From the NCBI RefSeq assembly GCF_028640845.1, contig NC_080540.1, positions 131,778,420 to 131,842,419 of the forward strand: a DNA stretch of 64,000 nt, given 5' to 3'. Shown here in pieces: positions 53,771-64,000 of this stretch (its first letter is position 1; each line of letters starts with the position of its first letter). This DNA is from Ahaetulla prasina (lineage: Eukaryota; Chordata; Lepidosauria; Squamata; Colubridae). The position numbers and the translations under genes were made by a program. The notes beneath the pieces are model-generated. The model saw only the letters and a list, made by a program, of their open reading frames with translations. It did not search any database and was not told the DNA's origin.

Positions 53771-54290
53771 TGTTGTGACCCAGGCCCAAGCAGGTAGTAG
53801 AAAACTCAGTCAGTGAAAAAACAAACAAACTTTATTCAAACAGCTAAGAATTACTTCATGGTCCAATTAGGCAAACTGCCAAAGGCCTTTCTTGGCAAAC
53901 GTTCAGAAGTCACAGATACAAAAATAAATGCAAGAAGACGAAGCTACCAACGTTATTTTCCGGCAAAGCCCAAACACCCTTGCTGGTCTGTTTTAAGCCT
54001 TTTGGGAGGGGCCAATCATCTCTTGGCCCTACTCCCGAGTCATCCTCTTTGCTTGAGCTGCTCTTGCCTTCTGGCAGCTCTTCTCATGCATGCATTAGGA
54101 ACAATCTCCTCCTGTTCCTCTGCCTCACCACTATCAGTCTCTGGAGGCTCTGGAGTCTGCACCTCACTCCCTGATGTCCCTGGCCCCACCTCAGCCTCAT
54201 CGCTATCCAACTCCATTGCCAGCTCCACAGGCTGCTGGCAAACAACACCATTAGCCAAATCATCTCTGTTTCTGCAGGGAAACACAGACA
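53771..54290 (-). mobile_element. LTR-like segment
   Basis: The minus strand ends GCCTGGGTCACAACA with AATAAAG shortly before, much like the LTR at 21.3 kb. It also carries an 83-codon acidic frame ending MRRAARRQEQLKQRG. No second LTR or internal genes seen. It lies immediately upstream of RAB37 exon 2a. Confidence 0.5.
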
Positions 54291-54296
54291 TGGATT

Positions 54297-54613
54297 TGAA
54301 ACAGAATAACCGAGTTGGAAGGGACCTTGGAGGTCCTATAGTCCAATCCTCTGCTCAGGCAGGAAACCGTATACCGTTTCAGACAAATGATTGTCCAATC
54401 TCTTCTTTAAAAACCTCCAGTGTTGGAGCATCCACAATTTCTTGAGGCAATTTGTTCCACTAATTAATTGTTCTAGCTGTCAGGAAATTTCTCCTTATTT
54501 CTAGGTTGATTCTTTGATTAGTTTCCATCTATTGCTTCTTGTTCTGCCTTCTGGGGGTTTGGAGAATAGGTGAACCCCCTCTTCTCTGTGGCAGCCTCTT
54601 AGATATTAGAAAT
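54297..54613 (-). repeat. CR1 3' UTR, antisense
   Basis: 'aacagaataaccgagttgga' through 'cagacaaatgattgtccaat' and 'ggcagcctcttagatatt'. It ends where the MITE at 54622 begins. Confidence 0.78.
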
Positions 54614-54621
54614 AAATGAAT

Positions 54622-54800
54622 CAGTAGTGGGTTTCAATTTAGTTTGCTACCGGTTTGCTTGTGTGCATGCTTGTAGGCTCTCTCTCGCGCGCAACGCTTC
54701 TGCACATGCGCAGAAGCGTCTGGGCAGGTGGGCGGAGCCTCCCAGTGCTGCTGCAACCAGTTCGCCCAATCTGGGGTGAACTGGTAGCAACCCACCACTG
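54622..54800. mobile_element. hAT MITE (CAGTGGTGGGTT family)
   Basis: Ends CAGTAGTGGGTTTC and CAGTGGTGGGTTGC, flanks AAATGAAT and AAATCAAT (7 of 8). Confidence 0.87.
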
Positions 54801-54884
54801 AAATCAATGGTAGAAAAACTTAGGTTTCATTAAAAATCATGCTCACATTTCTGAAGAATCAGTTTGTCCTCTGAACCTGAAGAC

Positions 54885-54960
54885 AGGGGTGTCTAACCTT
54901 GGCACCTTGAAGACTTGTGGACTTCAACTCCCAGAATTCCTCAGCCAGCCATGCTGGGAT
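54885..54960. repeat. Foldback-family MITE, left part only
   Basis: 'aggggtgtctaaccttggca' followed by 'acttcaactcccagaattcc'. The right arm is missing. Confidence 0.6.
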
Positions 54961-55386
54961 CTCCCTTCTATCTTGAAAGTTTTCAACTAAAGTCTTTTAG
55001 TCAAGGACAGATTAAAACCAATGACTGCCCAAAGCACAGGCCAATAATAGCGTCCCTTGGCCTTTCCGTTGTTTCACTAACAAGTCATTAATGTCAATAA
55101 ATGTTGAAGATGAAATAAGAGATTAAAAATTAAAGCTTTCTTCCAAGCTATCCCCTAGACTCGATCCTCTAAGTATATTAAATATAAACTTTAAAAAAAT
55201 AACACTAAATATAGTAACCAAAATAAGAAATTTATTTATTTATAACTAGGGCATAGGGGGAAAATGCAGATATTCAACACTTTTGAATGTCTGCTGAAAT
55301 TAAATTGTTTTATAAGGGGGTGGGGAAATACAAATATGAAAATGTACTGAGAACTAAAGTTGAATGTGGCAGTGAAAGAATTAAGG

Positions 55387-55520
55387 CAGGGGTATCAAAC
55401 TGGCAGCCCATTGGCCAGATGAATCATGCGCAGGCCACGCCCACCCCAGCTCCGCAAATGGGGAAAACATCACGAAACGTCACGTGATGGCAATGTGACG
55501 CCGCAAGTTTGACACCCGTG
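55387..55520. mobile_element. hAT MITE (CAGGGGTGTCAAAC family)
   Basis: Ends CAGGGGTATCAAAC and CACGGGTGTCAAAC, flanks AATTAAGG and AGCTAAGG (6 of 8). Confidence 0.82.
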
Positions 55521-55529
55521 AGCTAAGGG

Positions 55530-56940
55530 CATGATAACTAGGGGGGGAAAACTTTGGTGCTCTCCTTTCCTTGGTGAACTGATCATGGCCTTAATTTGTC
55601 TAATGGTTAATCCAGGTCTTCTTCTGCTGATCCATTCAGAATTAGCTAGCTCTACAGACATTATATTCAGAAGCAAGATAAGAGGTCCAATGTCAGAAAA
55701 AAGAGAGAATCTGGAGCTAGAATGGTACAACTACTTTAGCTGTTTTGTTTTGTCTTGTTTTGTTTTAAAGACCAACAGTTGTTATGGGGAAAATAATCAA
55801 TAATTTATACTTTGGCAATATTTTCATTACAAACAATCAACATGATGCTAATTGATGCTAGAGTTGCAGTTTGTTTTTCTTCGTTCACCTGAAAATGTTA
55901 CCAGATCAGGTGGCAGAAAGTGATTTGGTTAAAAAAAAGAAAAAAGTGCTGTAGGCCTTAAAAGTTAGCAAAGGGAATGTTTTGGCTGACCCTAATAAAG
56001 ATAATAACCAACAATAAATCTACTTTAGTCAGCCACAGACCAATGGACTATAAATTATTGAAATATGTATCCATCTTTAAAGTAAGAAGGGGCTGTTTGG
56101 CAGTAACAATTTGAATTCCAGCTACTGAAAAGTTTACAGTGAATTAATTATGAATGTAGACTATGTTGGAAAATTATTATGGGTTATTCTCAGTTGGTTT
56201 GTACCCAGCAGCCTCCTAGTCAGTCCCTTTATCCAGATCAGAGCAAGCACACACATAGCTCGATTCAGCCAACAAAAATATGTTTATTTATTAAACATCC
56301 ATATATATGTTTTTTTTAAAAAATACTGGCAAAAGCAGGATAAAAGGCAGGCAAAAACAGAGAGAGAGAAAAGGGAGAGAAGCCTGAACAATGGGCAAGA
56401 ATTTACGTTAGATGATTATATCAAAAGGCACAGAGTTTTCCAGAGGCACTGAAACAATGGGATGATTAATTAGTAGAGAAAGTCTCAAAGGGAGGATGCT
56501 TTGATTAGTCCAGCTTTAATCTTTTTATGCATACACAGCAGCAGAATAGAGATGGAAAGTAGGACACCAAGTTTATTCTGCACCTTAAAGGGAATATTTT
56601 GATGGATGGGGATGATGCATTCAACACATTAGTGATGGTTCTCAATGTGTGTGCCGGGAGGGAGGTTATCATAGATTTTAGGCGACTCATAAAAGAATAT
56701 GCCTTTCAATAAAATGTGCTAGTTGAAAACGTGCTACCAGACTTCTGACTTTTTGCTACTATATACTAACCTAGCCCTTCTTTTGCAACTCAAGCACAAT
56801 GGGTGAAGGGCCTTTCCTGTCCCTATCATGACCCATTTGCCCTAGTAGTCTCTTACTTTGCAAGAGATGATACAATCACCGAGACCTTTCCTACCTCCCT
56901 CCCTGCATTTTTCCAGGAAGTACGGTGGTGGTGGAGAAAT
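55530..56940. other. AT-rich DNA without recognised feature
   Basis: No exon or repeat identified. Confidence 0.4.
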
Positions 56941-56948
56941 GCTTAAAT

Positions 56949-57048
56949 GACAAGCCGGATTTCAATTAATTCATACATCTACTCTTTTAAGTTCTTACTC
57001 AAGAACTTAAAGGAGTAGATGTATGAATTAATTGAAATCCGGCTTGTC
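56949..57048. repeat. Nearly perfect palindrome, 48-bp arms, 4-bp loop
   Basis: The left arm 56949-56996 (starts GACAAGCCGG) and right arm 57001-57048 (ends CCGGCTTGTC) pair at 47 of 48 positions around ACTC. No relative is seen elsewhere in the window and there is no MITE-like end motif. Confidence 0.95.
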
Positions 57049-57265
57049 CTTTATACTCTTACAATTTTTAGTCACTTCCTGGTTCTTTCTGGGAAGCAGG
57101 ACAGATTCAGGCTGTGTTAAAGGCAGCTTTCCCAACTGGATCCTCCTGAGATTGGTTGGCTAGGATGATTTGAGTTCTCGTTCAACTCTGTGGAGGATAT
57201 GAGGCTGGGAATGGCATCCTTAGTAATCTGTTCATATTCTTATGCCCTTTTAAAAAGGAATGAAG

Positions 57266-57510
57266 CAGGGGTGAAATCCAACAGGTTCTGACAGGTTCTG
57301 GAGAACCAGTAGCGGAAATTTTGAGTACTTCAGAGAACCAGCAAATATTACTTCTGGCTGGCCCCAGAGTGGGGTGGGAATGGAGATTTTGCAATATCCT
57401 TCCCCCAAGAGTGGGGAGGGAATAGGGGTTTTGCAGTATCCTACCCCTGCCACGCCCACCAAGCCACGCCCACAGAACCAGTAGTTAAAAAAAATTGGAT
57501 TTCCCCACTG
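57266..57510. mobile_element. hAT MITE (CAGGGGTGAAATCC family)
   Basis: Ends CAGGGGTGAAATCC and CAGTGGGGAAATCC, flanks GAATGAAG and GAATGACG (7 of 8). Confidence 0.87.
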
Positions 57511-57518
57511 GAATGACG

Positions 57519-57895
57519 TGATAGGAATATTGCACATAATTTTTCTAGACATGGCCTTTCATGCTTCTTGGAGCACCTTAGGCATCAGTGTTGACATCCT
57601 TCAGCTATCAGACTTTATCTTGCAATGTTCATGCTTGAGATGGTGTGATTGACAAAGCACCTAATTGTGCCATCTCTTTTCTATTCCATTAAGCAGGTCT
57701 TTGTCCTGGTCTGAACATGACCAAGATGGTAGATGACTCTCCGTGGGCCACCTGCTTATCCCTTGAACTCATGGCATTTCCCAATGCAGTTTTCTCAAGA
57801 TGGCTTCTGTTACATCTTGTATTAAAATGCTGCTGCAAAACTTAGTCTCTTATCTTCTTCCTGACAAAGAGCACCAGGACTTACCTCAGAACATT
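57519..57895. other. DNA without recognised feature
   Basis: Lies between the MITE and the L1 fragment. No repeat or exon identified. Confidence 0.35.
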
Positions 57896-57899
57896 TTTT

Positions 57900-58430
57900 T
57901 AAAAAAATTCTTAATTTTGTACTTATTCTATAAACTTTGTCAAATTCAGCCTCTGTATCCTCTTCATCCCATTCCTTAAAAATGATAAAGCTTTAATTAC
58001 CTTTTCCCTAATGGCTTCACCCGAATCCTCTGTAATCAATCTGAATCTCAAGCAAAATTCCTTGTCTCTCAACTCCAATAATTCCAGTTTATCTAAATCT
58101 CTTTCCCTCTTTCCATTTGTAATTTCTGCCTTCTTTTCCAGATTTTCCACTTTGTCATTTTGTTCAGTGACTTGTTTTACAGAGTTTTCCATCTTAGCGT
58201 CTCCTTTTAGCCTATCTTTTAACTTTAGTAGACTTTCATCCATTCTGTCTTCAAAAGCTATCAGTTGAATGTTAAATGATTTAGGCAACCTTTTACCTAA
58301 TTCCTGAAACATTTTCTGAAACAACTCTGGTGTGATTCCTCTTTCTCCATGTTGTTCTAACAATCCTCTTCTCTCTTCTGCTGTTTTTGTGGCTTTCCTG
58401 GTAGCTACCATTTTAATACTCTAATCCAAA
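57900..58430 (-). mobile_element. L1 LINE 5' fragment with ORF1
   Basis: Minus-strand L1 segment containing the start of ORF1. The downstream ORF1 part and ORF2 are not adjacent, so the insertion is partial. Confidence 0.7.
57923..58411 (-). pseudogene. L1 ORF1 protein N-terminal and coiled-coil fragment
   Basis: 162 codons from an ATG. It has a basic N-terminus, a long charged heptad region (MENSVKQVTEQNDKVENLEK) and the beginning of the RNA-recognition part (ELRDKEFCLRFRLITEDSGE). It stops before the C-terminal domain is complete. The layout is that of L1 ORF1p, the RNA-binding chaperone of the L1 particle. Confidence 0.75.
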
Positions 58431-58798
58431 ATGAACGTGTACCAATTACAAGAGGGAAGCTAAAAAGGTAGGTTTTCCTTTTTTTTTTCTTGAACTGTAA
58501 ATTGATTATATCTGATAGTGATTAAGAAAGTGAGGCTTTTGTGAAATTTGTATCCAGTTAGTCTGTGTTACAGTTGTGAGCTTAACTGAAATCTTTCAAC
58601 CTCTAACCTTTTGACTCAGGAGTGATCACAAAAACCTCAGTTCCTGCAGTCCCATCACAAGGACTGCAATTGTCTGGAGTGCTAATGGGTGATCTCACAA
58701 TCTTTCCTTGTCACGAGAGGCCAGACCAATCAGAATTCACCATCTATCCACCAATCTCTGCAGGAATACCATCCCTGTTCTTTCTCGGTTGTCTAGTC

Positions 58799-59718
58799 CA
58801 GCGATCACCAATGGGTGGTCCATGGACCACTGGTGATCCGCGAGAAAATTTTGGTGGTCCACAGAAAAATTATTTGGATTTTTTATATTGCACTAAATCA
58901 GGGGTCCTCGAACCATGGCCCTGGGCCAGATATGTGCAATGAACATTTATGTTGCTGCAGAGTGTCTCCCCCTTCAGGGTCTTTTTGTGTGGGTCAGAGG
59001 GGGGCAGAAATTCCAACTTGGGGTAAGCTCAGTGGTGGGATTCAACCAGTTCGCACCACTTCGGGAGAACCGGTTGTTAACTTTCTGAGCAGTTTGGCAA
59101 ACAGGTTGTTGGAAGAAATCATTAGGGCTGAGAACCGGTTGTTAAATTACTTGAATCCCGCTACTGGGTCTGCTTCAACCTCCTGGTGCGGGGCTTTGGG
59201 TGAAGGTTGGAGGGAAGTGCCCCTGGTGGCAAAGAGCCGGAGGGCCTTGTTCCAGTGGGACTGCATCATGGCCTGGAACTGGCTGACCATCTCAGCCCAC
59301 TGAGCCTCCAGGCACCAGTACTGGCCTTGCACTCCCGCAGGTCTTCCCTCTGCTTGGAAAGCCTATGCTCGTAGTCCTCAGTGAGGTGCTTCTACTGAGC
59401 CTCCTTCTTGATCAGATCCAATTTGAACTGAGCTGTTTTGCCAACTCTTTCTCATGGTGGCTGCTTAGCTCCAACAACTGCTTCCTGTTGGGGCCCTAAG
59501 GAGGCCAGGCAGGGAGATGAGGAGTGGCTGGCAGGGGAGGGGCGAATAGAAGCCGGTGAGGCATGATGTGAGTGACATCAAGTTGGCCACTCCCACCCAG
59601 TCACATAACCACACCCACACCCACCCAGCTGGTCATTAGACAGATCATATTAGTGGTCCTCAGGATTTAAAATTATGAATTTAGTGGTCCCTGAAGTCCG
59701 AAAGGTTGGTGACCCCTG
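58799..59718 (-). mobile_element. Coiled-coil-carrying hAT element (copy B, inverted)
   Basis: Ends CAGCGATCACCAATG and CAGGGGTCACCAACC, with perfect GTCTAGTC duplications (58791-58798, 59719-59726). It carries the same coding segment as copy A on the minus strand (QSHWNKALRLFAT and upstream coiled-coil part) and a younger MITE at 59030-59166. Confidence 0.9.
59030..59166. mobile_element. hAT MITE nested in copy B
   Basis: Ends CAGTGGTGGGATTCAA and CAGTAGCGGGATTCAA, flanks GGTAAGCT and GGTCTGCT. Copy A has the uninterrupted site (read inverted: GGTCTGCT), so the insertion and its target are confirmed by an empty site. Confidence 0.92.
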
Positions 59719-59804
59719 GTCTAGTCCACCAAGGAACCTCACTTGGCAGCTGAATTCTCTTGCATTTTTGAAGGTATAAGTTTTCATTATTTTCAAGTTG
59801 AAGT

Positions 59805-60165
59805 TACGAGTAGTCCTTGTTTAATGCCCGCTTGTTCAGCAACTGTTCAGAGTTACAATAGCACCGAACCAGGGGACTTACAACCGTTCCCTATAGTTGT
59901 GTTCATCACAGCTTCCCCACAATCACATGATCGTGATTCTAGTGCTTAGCAATCAGATCCCAATTATGAAAGTAGCAGTGTCCCAAAGTCACGTGATCTA
60001 CATTTGGAACCTTCGCTGTCGATTTCTGACAAGCCAAGTCAAAAGGGAAGCTGGCAGGAGGTTCACAAATGGTGATCATGTGACTACAGGACACTGACTG
60101 TGTGGGATTTGCCTAATGATGGAAACTGGAACCGCAACAATTGCTGTTATAAGTTGGGGTCACCC
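59805..60165. repeat. Squamate interspersed repeat, diverged copy
   Basis: 'gagtagtccttgtttaatgc', 'ggtgatcatgtgactacagg' and 'taagttggggtcacc' match the 34455-34863 family. Confidence 0.6.
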
Positions 60166-61663
60166 TGGTGTCAGGGTAATTAATGAAGTTGCACTATAGA
60201 TTTTTCACAGCTAATTGATGTTCTGCTAGGCTCCTGATTGTCAGTCTTGTATAGTGGTCATTGCATTTTATTTTGTGGATAATTCCTATTTTATCTTATT
60301 TTGATATTGGATCTTTGAGTTTGTTTAGGATACTTTGTGGGAACTTTGTTAGTTTATATTCCAGACGGTTGGAGCAACGTGAGTTTCCAAGTTGGGTTTT
60401 TTTCTGGGTTGCAATATTTATGTTGTTGTGATAAGGGTGACTTGTACTTTTGCTGAACTTGCCCTAGTGTCCATTGTGTTGAAACGTGTTGTGTTGTAAT
60501 TTATTTCTGCTCTTTGTAATTCCAGTGTGTTGCAGGCTAATCTGAATAGGGTTTAAAAAAAAAAAAAAAGCACTTTTGGGTGCTGCTGAGTTTCTGCCCT
60601 TGTAAATTGTGGAGATTGTTTGTGTCAGTGGCTTTGGGTGGACATGAATATGAAGCTTTTTCTACTCAAGAGACTTTTTCATCGAATTTCTAGAAAATCT
60701 GTCAGCAAGCACGTTACTCTTTCTGCTCCTTTTTGCCAGTAAAATGTGTTTATTTTCAGCATACCTATAGTATTTGCCGTATCTACACGGAAGCTGAATT
60801 CCTCAGGCCTTCTGTACTTATTTTAAGGATTGCAAGTTAATGCACTTGGTAGCTGCAGATCCTTCATATTTTTGATTCCCCTTTTTGTATTTGCTTATAA
60901 TAAGACCTTCATGCACCTCTGATTACAGTATCTGCAGTCAGTGCTGTCGCAATCTTTCAGAAATGGTAGAAAATGCTTACAGAATCAAACAACTTCCACT
61001 TTCAAAAACTATTTTTTTTTATTTTTTTATTTTTCATGTAAAGAAGCCTCTTAGTGTGTGGCTTTTCTCTTTTCTCAGTGCAGAGAAAGTGGCTGTTTCC
61101 TAAATCCTGATTTTGCTGAAAAAGTTTTAAGATGCTCATTCTTATGGTTGTATTTCCTTCCTATTAATATTCAGACAAGATGCTTGAGAAACTGGAGTTG
61201 TAATTTATTGATGGTAGACTTCTGCTTCCTATTTCTTTATCACGAGCAAGAAGAATTCTCATAACTGGGTGGAAAAAGCAGAAGTAATGGTGTTTCAATT
61301 TGCATTCAAGTATGTGCTATGCAAATGACATGGGAAGATGTTTTTCTGAAGAAATGCATTGGTTGGTTTGATGGTAATCAAACCAACAGGTAGAAGTTAA
61401 AAGAGAATGCGAGTGTGCAGTGAAGGACAGCATGCTACAGCAGCACCTGACTGTGGGATTGTTCCTCCTTTCTGATCTCTTCCTAAAAGGTGAGAGGTTT
61501 ATATTAGTTTATACTAAGGAATCATAAGAGGAAGAGATAGTTGGATCCAGGAATTAGCAAATTCCTAGAATCTGAGGCATCAAAGCCATAAAGGGGAGAG
61601 TCTTATGAGTTAATAGTGGTAAAATGTGACAAGCAAGTGTTCTCTAATCTAAAGATTAACAAA
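60166..61663. other. AT-rich DNA without recognised feature
   Basis: The A-run near 60555 and T-run near 61012 are the only notable features. No RAB37 first exon was seen. Confidence 0.4.
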
Positions 61664-62345
61664 ATAACAGAATAAGAGAATTGGAAGAGATCTTGGAGGC
61701 CTTCTAGTCCAACCCCCTGCTTAAGCAGGAGACTCTATACTATTTCAGACAAATGATTGTCCAGTTGCTAAAAAACCTCCAGTGTTGGAGCATTCACAAC
61801 TTCTGGAGGCAAGTTGTTCCACTGATTAATTGTTCTCACTGTCAGGAAATTTATCCTTAGTTCTAAGTTGCTTCTTTCCTTGATTAGTTTCTACCCATTG
61901 CTTCTTGTTCTTTTTTCAGGTGCTTTTGGAGAATAAGTTAACCGCTTCTTCTTTGTGGCAGTTCCTTAGATATTGGAACACTGCTATCATGTCTTTCTTT
62001 TCATTAAACTAGACATACTCAATTCTTGAAAAGGTTCTTCCTATGTTTTAACTTCCAGCCTCTTAATCATCTTTGTTGCTCTTCTCTGCACTCTCTCTAG
62101 AGTCTCAACCTCTTTTTTATATCCTGGCAACCAAAACTAGATACAATATTCCAAGTGCGGACTTACCAAGGCATTGTAAAATGGTATTAACAGTTCATGT
62201 GATCTTGATTCTATCCTTCTGTTAATGCAGCCTAGATCTGTCTTGGCTTTTTTGGCAGCTGAAGCACCCTGATGGCTCATATTTAAATGATTGTCTGTTA
62301 GGACTCTCTCTTAATCCCTCTCACAGTTACTATTATTGAGTTAAT
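61664..62345 (-). repeat. CR1 3' region, antisense, longest copy
   Basis: Runs from 'aataagagaattggaagaga' through 'cagacaaatgattgtccagt', 'atatcctggcaaccaaaact' and 'ctctcacagttactattatt'. It extends the segment seen at 46.6 and 54.3 kb. Confidence 0.8.
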
Positions 62346-63325
62346 TGAAGATTCCAATTAACTATTTATTTATTTTTTTGCACTGGTTCCACAGCTTGTA
62401 TTTATTTATTATATTTTTGTAACTGTACAGAGTGGTGTAAAATTCCACCCTAAAATATTATATTTCTGTAGAACACTGGGAAAAATTTCTTTCCTTCCTT
62501 ACTGTACTAGCAGCAACTTCAGTAAACAGTCTTTAAGTGTGGAGATGTAATGGATAGATGTTAGAAGAACTTCGCTTCAGGAGAAACATTTTGTTTTATT
62601 TCTTATTGGCAGCTATTTCCAAGGAGTAATATAGTTTAGATTAAACCAGATCAAAAGCAGCTGTAGCTCATTTTTTTAAGGAAAAAGCACAAGAAATTGC
62701 AAGATCTGGGTGATTGAAATGAAGAATTTGAATAGCTGGTGGTGTTTCTTTGTGATTGATCTGGAATTTTAAAGCATAGTTTTACGTAACAGTGTCTGTT
62801 CTATCTTGTGAGAAGGTGAACAGTGAAGGGAGAAGCAATTTTACTTGGAAAATGACATTCAGAACTTTCCCTTCTAACAGCTCTCTGATAACCTTGTTAA
62901 TGAAAACTAAATTATAGGCTTCAACTATATTGTTCTAGGTAAGCACCACGATTCAAATGTTTTCGAAGTACTATTTGGGAACATTTGGAAGATAGCTTGT
63001 CATGTGGGTTACTGGCTTAGTTGAGACATTTGTTTTTATTTTCTCTGACACTTTCATGAGGGAAGTTCTCTTCCTGGATACTATATATGGTGAGCCTTTG
63101 TTCGCCTCAAGTTCTGCTTTTGGAGTCTTTTTTTTTTTTTTAATAATTTTAAAAGCACATTTCCATTTTTACAGCTTTCAACTATCAGTAACAATTCAAA
63201 TTTCATAATTCCAATTTGTGGCCTATTGTTTTATACATTATGTACTCCTTTAAATATATAATATATTTTACTATATTCTATTTTTGTTCTTCATTAACAT
63301 CGATTTAATATATTCATCATATTTG
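62346..63325. other. AT-rich DNA without recognised feature
   Basis: No exon or repeat identified. Confidence 0.4.
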
Positions 63326-63337
63326 TAGTATATATAC

Positions 63338-63658
63338 CAGTGGTGGGTTTTAAAGTTTTTTAAATTAAAACCCAGAGGTGGGTTCTGTGGGTGTGGCTTG
63401 GTGGGCATGGTGTAGCTTGATGGGCGTGGCTTGGTGGGAGTGGCCTGGGAAAATACTGTAAAATCTCCATTCCCTCCCCACTCCAGGGGAAGGTTACTGC
63501 AAAATCTCCATTTCCTCCTGATCAGCTGGGACATGGGAGGCAGAGAATAGATGGGAGCGGGGCCAGTCAGAATTTTTACTATCGGTTCTCTGAACTACTC
63601 AAAATTTCCACTACCGGTTCTCCAGAACTGTTCAGAACCTGCTGAAACCCACCTCTGA
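63338..63658. mobile_element. hAT MITE (CAGTGGTGGGTT family)
   Basis: Ends CAGTGGTGGGTTTT and CAGAGGTGGGTTTC, flanks ATATATAC and ATACATAC (7 of 8). Confidence 0.87.
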
Positions 63659-63689
63659 TACATACATATGTATTTACATGTTCCTTTTA

Positions 63690-64000
63690 TTCTTTAACAA
63701 GTTTTATTGTATTTATAAATCTATATAATTTTCTATTTCAATTTAACGTACTTTCTATATCATCTTTATGCATCAATTTTACATCTCGCCTCAAGCCATT
63801 GATACCACATATTCCAACTTTTGTAATACTCTGATTCCTCTCTAACTTTAAGCTCCATGGTTAATTTATCCATTTCTGCACAATCAAGGACTTTTTTTAT
63901 TATCATTGCATTTGATGGCATGTTTTCTTGTTTCCAATTCTGGGCAAATGTAATTTTTGCAGCTGTTGTAATATGAAGTATAATATATTGAGCCCTTTTA
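63690..64000 (-). mobile_element. L1 LINE 3' end, cut by the window edge
   Basis: The minus strand encodes an ORF2 C-terminus like the 9.3-kb copy: ITTAAKITFAQNWKQENMPS, with a later WNMWYQWL matching EWKMWIDY. The A-rich/AATAAAA end lies near 63690-63710. The element continues beyond 64000. Confidence 0.75.

Overview
The window is vertebrate nuclear DNA, most likely from a snake. It shows spliced exons with GT/AG borders, dense hAT-type MITEs, CR1 and L1 retrotransposons, and tRNA-derived SINEs of the kind common in squamates. Two further clues point to snakes: long (GATA)n arrays of the Bkm type, and a CR1-L3 LINE whose 3' tail runs into an (AATAG)n microsatellite. The family assignments come from motifs and memory; no database was searched.

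One protein gene is clear: RAB37, on the minus strand. Its complete proximal coding path has nine exons between 35713 and 6823. All splice phases agree, and the product is 232 residues with every Rab GTPase motif (P-loop, switch [17 protein letters not shown]) and a C-terminal double cysteine. A CpG-rich promoter lies just above exon 1 at about 35.7-35.9 kb. A second copy of the P-loop exon (2a) lies at 53563-53673. It has exactly the same length (37 codons) and phase as exon 2 (2b, 28148-28258), so it looks like a mutually exclusive alternative exon used from a more distal promoter. The first exon for that promoter was not found and is probably beyond 64 kb.

The rest is intron and flank filled with mobile DNA. 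1-6.8 kb is the RAB37 3' flank, with an hAT element at 375-1108 that carries a coiled-coil-coding segment. 6.8-35.7 kb is the proximal gene body, with an L1 3' end, CR1 copies, a solo LTR split by a CR1, and many MITEs. 36-53.5 kb is intron or upstream DNA with a large CR1-L3 fragment, a decayed L1, and a three-level nested insertion at 46-47 kb. 53.7-64 kb holds a second LTR-like segment, a nearly perfect 48-bp palindrome, an L1 ORF1 fragment, a second copy of the coiled-coil hAT with a younger MITE inside it, and another L1 3' end.

Most short open frames in the window are chance frames or lie in repeats.
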